This document shows positions 4,620 to 10,918 of a stretch of 10,918 nt of DNA, piece by piece. The DNA comes from Acidobacteriota bacterium (GTDB lineage Bacteria > Acidobacteriota > Terriglobia > Terriglobales > Acidobacteriaceae). Made by a program: the position numbers and the translations under genes. The stretch lies in contig QIAR01000018.1 in the NCBI GenBank assembly GCA_003225595.1, positions 1 through 10,918 of the forward strand, written 5' to 3'. Below the pieces are notes generated by a model. The model saw only the letters and a program-made list of their open reading frames with translations, did not search any database and was not told the DNA's origin. Position 1 is the stretch's first letter, and each line of letters starts with the position of its first letter.

Positions 4620-6599
4620 ATGGACCTGCAGCAGAAAATTCGGACCCTGCCCACCTCCGCTGGCGTGTACCTCTACAAGAACGCGCAGGGAGAGGTTATC
4701 TACGCCGGCAAGGCGAAGAATTTGCGGAGCCGGGTGAGCTCATATTTTCACGAAGGCCGGGTTGAGGACGCAAAGACCGGAACGCTGGTGCGCGAGGCGG
4801 TGGATGTTGACTACATCGTGGTCGCCAATGAAAAGGAAGCCCTCGCCCTGGAGAACAATCTCATCAAGCAGAGAAAGCCGCGCTTTAACATCCTCTTGCG
4901 CGATGACAAGACTTATCCCTACGTGAAGCTCGCGCTCGGCGAACGCTTCCCGCGAGTTTATGTGACCCGCCGGCTAAGAAAAGACGGCAGCGCCTACTAC
5001 GGTCCTTACTTCCCTGCCAACCTGGCGTATCGGATCGTGGATTTAATCCATCGCCATTTTCTGATTCCCTCCTGCAAGGTGGACCTCAATCGATTTCACC
5101 CGCGCCCTTGCTTGCAGTATTACATCAAGCGGTGTCTCGGTCCGTGTGTGGACGGCCTGACCACGTCCGAGACTTACCATGAAGCCGTACGCGACGTGAA
5201 ACTCTTCCTCGAAGGCCGCCAGACGGACTTGGTACGTTCCCTGCGCGAACGAATGGAAGAGGCAGCTGGGGCACAGGAGTACGAGAGGGCTGCCAAGTGT
5301 CGGGACCTGATCTCGACTGTCGAGCAGTTGCAGGAAAAGCAGCGCATCGCTACTGTCGAGGGCGATGATGCCGACGTATTTGGCTATCACTACGAAAATG
5401 GCATGCTGGCGGTGAACCTCTTTCACATGCGCGGCGGGCGTGTGATGGACCGGCGGGAATTCTTCTGGGAGGAATTGCCTGAGCTAGGATCTCAGTGGCT
5501 AAAGCCCGAGGCATTAGCGCCGACAAACAGCACGACTAGCGTGTCCCTTCAAAACACTAGCCGAGCTTCGCTGGGCATGGACGGGCGAGGGCGCCCGTCC
5601 CAACGTGAGCAGTCGACCAGCGATGATGCCGGTCCCCTGCTTGATTCGTTCCACCCTGGTGAATTCATCTCTGCCCTGCTCAAGCAGCTTTACATCGGAC
5701 AGCCCTATGTGCCGCGGAACATATATGTCCCCGTCGATTTTGAAGATCGCGAAATGCTGGAGGAGTTGCTCTCGGAACAGATTGCAAGTGATGGCGGGCG
5801 CGTGACGCGCGTTCACATACTCGTGCCACAGCGCGGCGAGAAACGCTCCCTCCTCGACCTGGCGGGCAACAATGCCAAGCAGTCGTACGATCAGCGCTTC
5901 CGTGTGATGAAGCCGAATACGCGCGCGATCCAGGAGGCACTACAGGAGGCACTTGTCCTGCCTGAATTGCCGAAGCGCATCGAGTGCTTCGATATTTCAC
6001 ACATTCAAGGCGCGGAGACCGTGGCTTCGATGGTGGTGTGGGAAGACGGACAGATGAAAAAGTCGGACTACCGCAAGTTCATCATCAGGAGCGTGGAGGG
6101 GGTGGACGATTTTGCGTCGATGCGCGAGGTGATCACCCGTCGCTACAAACGCGTGCAGGAAGAGAAAAAGAGCATGCCCAGCCTGATGCTGGTCGACGGG
6201 GGACTGGGTCAGCTGCACGCCGCGGCCGAAGCACTCGAATCGCTAGAAATTATCAACCAGCCGCTCGCCGCGATCGCGAAGAGAGAAGAAATCATCTATG
6301 TATGCGGCCAGGAGGAAGATCCGGTCGTCCTCGATCACCACTCACCAGTGCTGCACCTGGTGCAGTTGATTCGCGACGAAGCGCATCGTTTCGCCGTGAC
6401 TTTCCATCGCAAGCGCCGCCAGATGCGAGATCGTTCCACCGAACTGCTCCAGATTCCGGGAGTCGGAGAGCACACAACACGACGCTTGCTGGAACACTTC
6501 GGTAGCGTGCAGGCGGTCAAGCAAGCGGATGTTGCCGCGCTTTCGGCCGTGGTGACCCGTCCGCAAGCCGAAGCGATCTTGAATCACTTTCGGAAATGA
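4620..6599 (+). CDS. uvrC: UvrABC excision nuclease subunit C
   Basis: This 659-residue protein makes the 3' and 5' incisions in nucleotide excision repair, working with UvrB bound at the lesion. The N-terminal GIY-YIG nuclease (about 12-95) has GVYLY, IYAGKAKNLRSR (Y28, R38) and EALALENNLIK (E78). A cysteine motif C-x6-C-x3-C (CLQYYIKRCLGPC) follows. The UVR helical hairpin that binds UvrB covers about 204-240 (ERMEEAAGAQEYERAAKCRD). The C-terminal RNase H-like nuclease has the D-D-H set: D458 in FDISH, D526 in LVDGG and H589 in AHRFA. A double helix-hairpin-helix (IPGVGEHTTRRLLEHFG, about 613-659) ends it. E. coli UvrC is 610 residues; the excess here is mainly a low-complexity insert at about 300-345. 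All catalytic residues look intact. The gene appears monocistronic and convergent with the DUF4440-like gene. Confidence 0.96.
   Translation: MDLQQKIRTLPTSAGVYLYKNAQGEVIYAGKAKNLRSRVSSYFHEGRVEDAKTGTLVREAVDVDYIVVANEKEALALENNLIKQRKPRFNILLRDDKTYPYVKLALGERFPRVYVTRRLRKDGSAYYGPYFPANLAYRIVDLIHRHFLIPSCKVDLNRFHPRPCLQYYIKRCLGPCVDGLTTSETYHEAVRDVKLFLEGRQTDLVRSLRERMEEAAGAQEYERAAKCRDLISTVEQLQEKQRIATVEGDDADVFGYHYENGMLAVNLFHMRGGRVMDRREFFWEELPELGSQWLKPEALAPTNSTTSVSLQNTSRASLGMDGRGRPSQREQSTSDDAGPLLDSFHPGEFISALLKQLYIGQPYVPRNIYVPVDFEDREMLEELLSEQIASDGGRVTRVHILVPQRGEKRSLLDLAGNNAKQSYDQRFRVMKPNTRAIQEALQEALVLPELPKRIECFDISHIQGAETVASMVVWEDGQMKKSDYRKFIIRSVEGVDDFASMREVITRRYKRVQEEKKSMPSLMLVDGGLGQLHAAAEALESLEIINQPLAAIAKREEIIYVCGQEEDPVVLDHHSPVLHLVQLIRDEAHRFAVTFHRKRRQMRDRSTELLQIPGVGEHTTRRLLEHFGSVQAVKQADVAALSAVVTRPQAEAILNHFRK
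5579..5600 (+). repeat. Palindromic element inside uvrC
   Basis: GGACGGGC (5579-5586) and GCCCGTCC (5593-5600) form a perfect 8-pair stem around GAGGGC. It is read in frame as part of the low-complexity insert of UvrC (MDGRGRPSQ, from residue 320). It shares the core GGGC-GAGGGY-GCC with the intergenic palindrome at 2191-2220, so it may be a copy of the same family that entered a coding region. Confidence 0.6.
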
Positions 6600-6637
6600 A
6601 AGAAAAGAATTTAACCGCAGTGGTGGCAGAGAACTTG

Positions 6638-6695
6638 CGCAGAGGACACGGCGAGTGCAACGATTCCTTCCTCTAACTCCAGGACAACCTCTGCG
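6638..6695. repeat. Separated inverted repeat between convergent genes
   Basis: CGCAGAGG (6638-6645) and CCTCTGCG (6688-6695) are perfect inverted copies 42 bases apart, between the uvrC stop and the DUF4440-like stop. A partial copy, GGCAGAG, occurs at 6625-6631. The spacing is too long for a standard terminator; it may be a degraded intergenic repeat. Confidence 0.3.
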
Positions 6696-6706
6696 TACTC
6701 CTCGGT

Positions 6707-7183
6707 TCAGGGTTTTGCGGTGGGCGAGGAACCGCTGTTGCCCATGTCGAGCGCGACCTTCCAAGTCCCATCCTTCTGTTTTTTCCAAATTGTCGTGTAC
6801 TTTCCGTAATGAGTGACGGGATTGCCGTCTTTTTCGTTCGCCTTGAATACGAACGTGCCGTAGGTGTAACCCAGATCACCGGACGCCGCCATTTCTGCTT
6901 TCACAGGAGTCCACGTCAAGCTCACGTCTGGGCCCCACGGTCCAAGCGCCTGCCGGATGTTTTCTTTTCCCGTGACGATTGGGCCGCCGTTAGGAAGATC
7001 AGCCGCGTCCTCCGCGAAATATGACATGAACCCGTCCAAGCCCTTTTCCGTGGTGGTCTTCTGGAACTCGGCTTCCAGTTTGAGTAATTGCGCGGAGCCG
7101 TCAGATTTTGCCTGGAAGCGCCAAGCAATCGTCGTGATGGTTACCAGGAGCACACACAGAAATGTGACCAATCCGGATCTCAT
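6707..7183 (-). CDS. Secreted NTF2-like protein, DUF4440/SnoaL type
   Basis: The 158-residue protein has an N-terminal signal or anchor segment (MRSG then hydrophobic 5-20), so it is exported. The rest fits the small NTF2-like alpha+beta fold: a first helix LLKLEAEFQKTTTEKGLDGF (33-52), then SYFAEDAADLPNGGPIVTG (54-72) and KENIRQALGP (73-82). Strands at DVSLTWTPVKAEM and DLGYTYGTFVF (103-113) follow, then GKYTTIWKKQKDGTWKVALD (127-146). The order 'helix, F-x-D-D-A, G...G..I, Y..G, W....G.WK' is typical of DUF4440 proteins, whose substrates are mostly unknown; no catalytic claim is made. An upstream in-frame ATG at 7195 is part of ATGGAGGGTGAC; the GGAGG there is a good ribosome site for the ATG at 7183, which is therefore the start. 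It is convergent with uvrC and divergent from the MscS gene. Confidence 0.8.
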   Translation of the reverse strand: MRSGLVTFLCVLLVTITTIAWRFQAKSDGSAQLLKLEAEFQKTTTEKGLDGFMSYFAEDAADLPNGGPIVTGKENIRQALGPWGPDVSLTWTPVKAEMAASGDLGYTYGTFVFKANEKDGNPVTHYGKYTTIWKKQKDGTWKVALDMGNSGSSPTAKP

Positions 7184-7503
7184 GTCACCCTCCATTCTTG
7201 AAGTCTCGCAATTCTATGCTTAGAAAGCCCACTATTCTTGCGCAATAGGAAACAAGCACGAACCTCCTGATTGAGGTCGGGCCCGGTGCGGTCACGTGCC
7301 CCTTGGAGGGGTCGCTGCCAACCAGCCGAGGCAGCAAACATGTGAATGTCAAGATGCAAGTATTGCAACCACATAGATGTCCAGACTTGAAGTACGGCAG
7401 GAGGTGACGCCCGCGCAGAATATTTCATCCTTGGCTTGGGGCTGCGTGCCTGTTTATGGGTACTAGCGCAACCAGAAAAACGGAAGTAGGCTGATTATAA
7501 CTC
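7184..7503. other. 320-base intergenic region, no gene recognised
   Basis: This region separates the divergent DUF4440-like and MscS genes. A frame on the minus strand (7180-7428) is open but its translation has no recognisable feature and no ribosome site. Small inverted repeats are present: GCTGCC/GGCAGC at 7314-7335, and CTATT/AATAG around TTGCGC near 7231-7247. Promoters of both flanking genes should lie here, but none stands out. Confidence 0.5.
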
Positions 7504-9381
7504 ATGATGAAAGCTCGCCAATGGATCACCGTAGCTGCGTTGCTCGCCCTGGCGGCCCTCGGGCTCGCAGGTCTGGTGTTGACCCGAGATACCGGGCAGG
7601 TGGTTACCGGTGAAGGAACCCCAGCGAATAAGGATTCGAAGAAGGGGCCGGCCAAACCGCCGCTGGTGGATGAGCGTCCACTGCAGACGGCGCGCAGTCT
7701 AGCGGCGCTGGCTGACACGCCCGAGGAGCAGCAATTGGTTCACCGGGCCCTCAAAGTGGCCGATCACGAGGTAGACCTCGCTTTTACCGACGCGTTGCGC
7801 CATGCGACCGAGCGAACTGTGCAACTGACGCCGGAACTCAAGGAGCTCTACGACCGGCAAAGCAAGGCCGAGGCGGCGGTCAAGTCGGACCTGGACCGCA
7901 CCGCACAGCTCACCAAGCAGTTAGCCTCGGCGCGCGAGCGGGAGAAGGACAATCTTCAAGACCAGTTGGATGTTGCCAAAGCGCAACTGGAACTCGATCA
8001 GGACGAACTGGACGATGCCAAGGACGACCTCGGCCGCACCGGCGCTGATCCGCGCGCGAGGATCGAGCAGCTGAAGGAACAGCATGAAGCGGGTCACAAT
8101 GAAGGGCAGCCCACGGCCTCACAGGCTGCCAAGGCTTCCGATCTCAACTATCAGGCGGGCACTCTCCTGGCCCAGTTCCGTGCCTGGTATGGTCTGCGCA
8201 ACAAACAGATACAACTGGCGCAGGCACGGCAGGAAGCGCTGGACAAGGTCCAATCCCTGAGCAAACGGCATGACGTCTTCGAGCAGCGCGTCCACCAGGA
8301 GCAAGCCGAGAGAGAAGCGGTAAAGCAGCAGGCAGCCGGATTTGCGCAAGGAAGTTCCCCCGGAAACGGGACGTCTTCTAAGGAAACCGCCAAAGCTACG
8401 CTCTCCTCCCTCGAGCGCTTCACGCACGATCAAAGGTATCTCGCCGACCTCGGCAGACGCATCCAGGATGAGCAGGAACTAGCCGGGTTGTACGCCAACT
8501 GGATCACGCTGGTCGGGACGCACAAGCGCGTCGCTGTGCACGGCATGATCGCATCAGCGCTGTGGATTCTGCTGGTCGTATTTGCGATCTACGTGGTTGG
8601 TCGTGTGGTGGACCGCTTCTTCACCGAGCTAAGCCCTGAGCGCACACGCCTGCGTACGCTTCGGATCGTGATTCTTTTCGCGGTGCAGGCTTTGGGCGTG
8701 CTGTTGATCGTGCTGGTCATTCTGGGCATGCCCTACCAGCTGCCAACCATTCTCGGCCTGGCGGGTGCGGGTCTGACGGTCGCGCTTAAGGATTTCATCG
8801 TAGCTTTCTTCGGCTGGTTCGTTCTGATGGGCCGCAATGGCATCCGTGTGGGCGACTGGGTGGAAATCAACGGCGTCGCCGGTGAGGTGGTAGAGATTGG
8901 ATTGCTGCGCACTCTACTGCTGGAAACCGGGAACTGGGCCGACACCGGACATCCTACTGGGCGCAAGGTGGCTTTCGTGAACAGCTTCGCTGTAGAAGGA
9001 CACTACTTCAATTTCTCTACATCCGGGCAGTGGCTTTGGGACGAGTTGCAGGTATTGATTCCTGCGCAGGACAACCCTTACCCGATGATTGACGCCATTC
9101 AAAAGCTCGTGTCCCAGGAAACCGAGGCCAATGCGCAGATGGCCGAGCAGGAATTGCAGCGCGCCACCAGCCGCCAGCGCGTGCGATCGTTTTCGGCAGA
9201 GCCCGCCATCAACCTGCGTCCGACGAGCGCGGGTGTGGAAGTCCACATACGCTATATCACGCGCGCCCACGAACGCTATGCAATGCGGACTCGCCTCTAT
9301 CAGGCTGTGGTCGAGCTGCTGCACCAGAAGCAGGCGCCTCAAACCGATAGCCAGCCGGTGGCCCGGGCAGAAAAAGCCTAG
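7504..9381 (+). CDS. MscS-family mechanosensitive channel with large coiled-coil N-terminus
   Basis: The 625-residue protein begins with a signal peptide or anchor helix (8-27). About 315 mostly charged, helical residues follow, strongly coiled coil (for example QLASAREREKDNLQDQLDVA and AQLELDQDELDDAKDDLG near 140-180). Next come three membrane helices (about 345-368, 385-410 and 416-443). The last is the Gly/Ala-rich pore helix LGLAGAGLTVALKDFIVAFF, followed by the beta domain GIRVGDWVEINGVAGEVVEIG (from 446) and a VNS motif (492-494) where MscS has PNS. A mixed alpha/beta C-terminal region completes the fold. Small-conductance channels of this type open under membrane tension and release solutes in hypo-osmotic shock. 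The long N-terminus should be periplasmic, comparable in placement, not in sequence, to MscK-type proteins. Two adjacent ATGs (7504, 7507) make the exact start uncertain; no clear ribosome site is seen. Confidence 0.88.
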   Translation: MMKARQWITVAALLALAALGLAGLVLTRDTGQVVTGEGTPANKDSKKGPAKPPLVDERPLQTARSLAALADTPEEQQLVHRALKVADHEVDLAFTDALRHATERTVQLTPELKELYDRQSKAEAAVKSDLDRTAQLTKQLASAREREKDNLQDQLDVAKAQLELDQDELDDAKDDLGRTGADPRARIEQLKEQHEAGHNEGQPTASQAAKASDLNYQAGTLLAQFRAWYGLRNKQIQLAQARQEALDKVQSLSKRHDVFEQRVHQEQAEREAVKQQAAGFAQGSSPGNGTSSKETAKATLSSLERFTHDQRYLADLGRRIQDEQELAGLYANWITLVGTHKRVAVHGMIASALWILLVVFAIYVVGRVVDRFFTELSPERTRLRTLRIVILFAVQALGVLLIVLVILGMPYQLPTILGLAGAGLTVALKDFIVAFFGWFVLMGRNGIRVGDWVEINGVAGEVVEIGLLRTLLLETGNWADTGHPTGRKVAFVNSFAVEGHYFNFSTSGQWLWDELQVLIPAQDNPYPMIDAIQKLVSQETEANAQMAEQELQRATSRQRVRSFSAEPAINLRPTSAGVEVHIRYITRAHERYAMRTRLYQAVVELLHQKQAPQTDSQPVARAEKA

Positions 9382-9409
9382 AACTCGCCCACCTTGGAAA
9401 TTTCAATCC

Positions 9410-9442
9410 TAGCGTAGTAGGTTCCGTGATTGTGTTACGCTA
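9410..9442. repeat. Inverted repeat between convergent MscS and kinase genes
   Basis: TAGCGTA (9410-9416) and TACGCTA (9436-9442) are inverted copies with a 19-base loop; the second copy overlaps the stop codon of the kinase gene. No T-run follows on either side, so terminator activity is doubtful. Confidence 0.3.
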
Positions 9443-10354
9443 CAAACTCTGCCGCACGGCTTTGCGCGCCAGCGCCAATGCCCCGTTGACCGGCTCGATC
9501 ATGGTCGAGTTCACGTCGGCGCACGGGTACTCGGAACGAAGGCTATTGTAGAAAACATGTCGCACCAGTGCCGCTTGGCGAAACACACCTCCGGACATGG
9601 CCACCGGTATGGCGGGCGCGTCGAGGAAAAGGCGACGGATCACCATTTTGGCAAGTCCCGCCAACGCCGCTCCGGCTTGGGTAAGTACGCTACGCGCCAA
9701 AGCTTCCCCATCTTCTGCAGCAGCTAGGATTGTTGGGAAGAGACTGGAAAAGTCAGGGGGAGGCGAAGCATTGGCGGCGCGCACCAGGTCGTCAAAGGTG
9801 GAGAGCTGCCAGCAGTCCAGAATCCGGCCGAGCAGCTTGGTATCCTCACCTTCATCTTGCGCGCGCAGGCTAACGCCAATAGCCAACCGACCGATCCAGT
9901 GACCCGAGCCCTCATCGGAGATGGCGAATCCCCAGCCGCCGGCGCGAGCAGTGTGTCCAAGTTCATTCCGTCCGTAAGCCATCGCGCCAGTACCTGCAAT
10001 CACGACCATGCCCGGGTTACTGCCAAAAACCGCTTCCAGGGTGATGACCATATCACCGACTACTCTGACTTCGCCGGAAACGATTTCGGAAAGCAGACGG
10101 CGGACAGTGTCGGCTATCTCAGGTCGTGCCGCCCCAGCGACACCAATACACGTCTGTTGCACTTGTCTTAGATCCACGCCAGCTACGGTGCAGGCCTGGC
10201 GAATGACGCTGTGCAGCGATTCACGCGCATGCATCTCCCCGAGTCGTATGACGTTGCTGCCGCCGGCAGTCGCCGTGGCGAGCAGCGAATTTTCATCACC
10301 CACTGCGCAGGTAGTCTTGGTACCGCCGCCGTCGAGACCGAGAAAAATACTCAC
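9440..10354 (-). CDS. BadF/BadG-family ATPase, N-acetylglucosamine-kinase-like
   Basis: The 304-residue protein has the ASKHA sugar-kinase fold of the BadF/BadG/BcrA/BcrD family. It shows phosphate-1 motif LDGGGTKT (7-14), GVAGAARPE (71-79), a GD pair with likely catalytic D101, phosphate-2 motif VIAGTGAMAYG (118-128), GGWGFAISDEGSGHWIG (139-155, usually GDEGSG, here SDEGSG) and adenosine motif MSGGVF (253-258). Close family members phosphorylate N-acetylglucosamine, N-acetylmuramic acid or glucosamine in the cytoplasm; which one cannot be told here. Length is normal for NAGK-type enzymes. The start is a GTG at 10352-10354, required because the phosphate-1 loop lies at residue 7; the ribosome site is weak. 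It is divergent from a sodium/solute symporter gene, 91 bases apart, so the pair may import and phosphorylate the same amino sugar. Confidence 0.87.
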   Translation of the reverse strand: MSIFLGLDGGGTKTTCAVGDENSLLATATAGGSNVIRLGEMHARESLHSVIRQACTVAGVDLRQVQQTCIGVAGAARPEIADTVRRLLSEIVSGEVRVVGDMVITLEAVFGSNPGMVVIAGTGAMAYGRNELGHTARAGGWGFAISDEGSGHWIGRLAIGVSLRAQDEGEDTKLLGRILDCWQLSTFDDLVRAANASPPPDFSSLFPTILAAAEDGEALARSVLTQAGAALAGLAKMVIRRLFLDAPAIPVAMSGGVFRQAALVRHVFYNSLRSEYPCADVNSTMIEPVNGALALARKAVRQSL

Positions 10355-10445
10355 GAGCGTATTTCTACCATACGATACGTTGGACGGTGGTTACACTGTC
10401 ACTCGGGAACTTGCGACCTTAACGTCATAATGAACAGTCTCACAC

Positions 10446-10918
10446 ATGGGCCTAAATAGGCTGGACCTGATTATCATCGCGATCTACCTGGCGGGGATCA
10501 CCCTGTTCGGGCTGCGTTTTCGCAAGCGCCAGCGATCGTTGCGTGATTATTTCCTGGCGGACCGCGATATTCCCTGGTGGGCGATTGCGCTTTCGATTGT
10601 CGCCGCCGAAACCAGCACGCTGACCATCATCAGCATTCCCGGCCTGGCCTACGACACGAATCTGACATTCATGCAGGTTGTGATGGGTTATGTGCTAGGG
10701 CGCGTAATCATCAGCTTTGTTTTGCTTCCCCATTATTTTCGCGGCGATCTGTACACGGCGTACGAACTCATCGAGCGGCGGTTCGGACGCGGCCTGCGCT
10801 CGCTGACGGCCGGGCTTTTTCTAATTACACGGGTGGCAGCCGAAGGAGTGCGTGTGTACGCTGTCTCCATTGTGGTGACGATCGCACTGGGCACCGGGGA
10901 AATCGCTTCCATCGCGAT
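10446..10918 (+). CDS. Sodium/solute symporter (SSS family), 5' part
   Basis: The first 157 residues are present; the gene continues past the window edge. The sequence begins MGLNRLDLIIIAIYLAGITL (first membrane helix 6-23). Next is the family landmark SLRDYFLADRDIPWWAIALS (31-50) running into VAAETSTLTIISIPGLAY, the helix that in SSS transporters helps form the sodium and substrate sites. Further membrane helices lie near 73-95 and 118-150, with the loop YELIERRFGRGLRSL (106-120). Members use the sodium gradient to import sugars, amino acids, carboxylates or vitamins. The divergent neighbour, an amino-sugar-type kinase, suggests an amino sugar or muropeptide-derived sugar. ATG 10446 is chosen because it opens directly into the first helix; its ribosome site is weak. 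An overlapping ATG at 10428 is out of frame and stops at once. Confidence 0.9.
   Translation, partial: MGLNRLDLIIIAIYLAGITLFGLRFRKRQRSLRDYFLADRDIPWWAIALSIVAAETSTLTIISIPGLAYDTNLTFMQVVMGYVLGRVIISFVLLPHYFRGDLYTAYELIERRFGRGLRSLTAGLFLITRVAAEGVRVYAVSIVVTIALGTGEIASIA

Noticed and set aside
5984..6505. 173-residue frame inside uvrC
   Set aside because: Overlaps the conserved nuclease domain of UvrC in another frame, Arg/Gly-rich as expected for GC-rich shadow frames.
7180..7428. 82-residue minus-strand frame upstream of the MscS gene
   Set aside because: Composition and translation show nothing recognisable, it has no ribosome site, and it occupies the shared promoter region.
1..10918. CRISPR array, tRNA, rRNA, intact insertion sequence or prophage
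   Set aside because: No regularly spaced repeats, no cloverleaf or rRNA-like stretches, and no transposase, integrase or phage proteins were seen in reading the window.

Overview
The window looks like ordinary chromosome from a GC-rich Gram-negative bacterium, most likely an Acidobacteriota (Terriglobia-type) genome. That assignment is an inference from protein style: secreted proteins with low-complexity linkers, a DinB/DUF1569 protein, an OmpA-type lipoprotein next to a TPR protein, and a BadF-type sugar kinase beside an SSS transporter. No rRNA, tRNA, CRISPR array, intact insertion sequence, prophage or complete accessory system was found.

Layout. 1-110 is the 3' end of a gene whose last residues resemble the dimerisation helix of a sensor histidine kinase. 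221-823 (+) is a secreted coiled-coil protein ending at a good rho-independent terminator. 929-1438 (-) is a DinB/DUF1569 protein, divergent from a lipoprotein gene (1513-2129, +) that is broken by a one-base frameshift at 1670-1672. 2130-2264 holds two palindromic elements. 2265-2864 (-) is a secreted TPR protein; 3076-3810 (-) is a Pal/OmpA-like lipoprotein with its own strong terminator. 4070-4455 (-) is the wreck of a VapBC-type toxin-antitoxin operon. 4620-6599 (+) is uvrC, carrying an unusual in-frame insert that contains a palindrome. 6707-7183 (-) is a small secreted NTF2/DUF4440-like protein. 7504-9381 (+) is a MscS-family channel with a very large coiled-coil N-terminal part. 9440-10354 (-) is a BadF/NAGK-type amino-sugar kinase, divergent from a sodium/solute symporter that runs off the right edge (10446-10918, +).

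How the genes fit together. Most genes are single transcription units in convergent or divergent arrangement. Envelope functions dominate: two lipoproteins, two other secreted proteins, an anchored TPR protein and a mechanosensitive channel. The kinase and symporter probably form a small uptake-and-phosphorylation module for an amino sugar, possibly from peptidoglycan recycling.

No clearly new biological system was found. The points most worth a second look are (1) the decayed toxin-antitoxin locus, whose toxin remnant lies outside any annotated-length ORF and can be read from its conserved motifs; (2) two palindromes with the same GGGC-GAGGGY-GCC core, one intergenic and one inside the uvrC coding region; and (3) the frameshifted lipoprotein gene.
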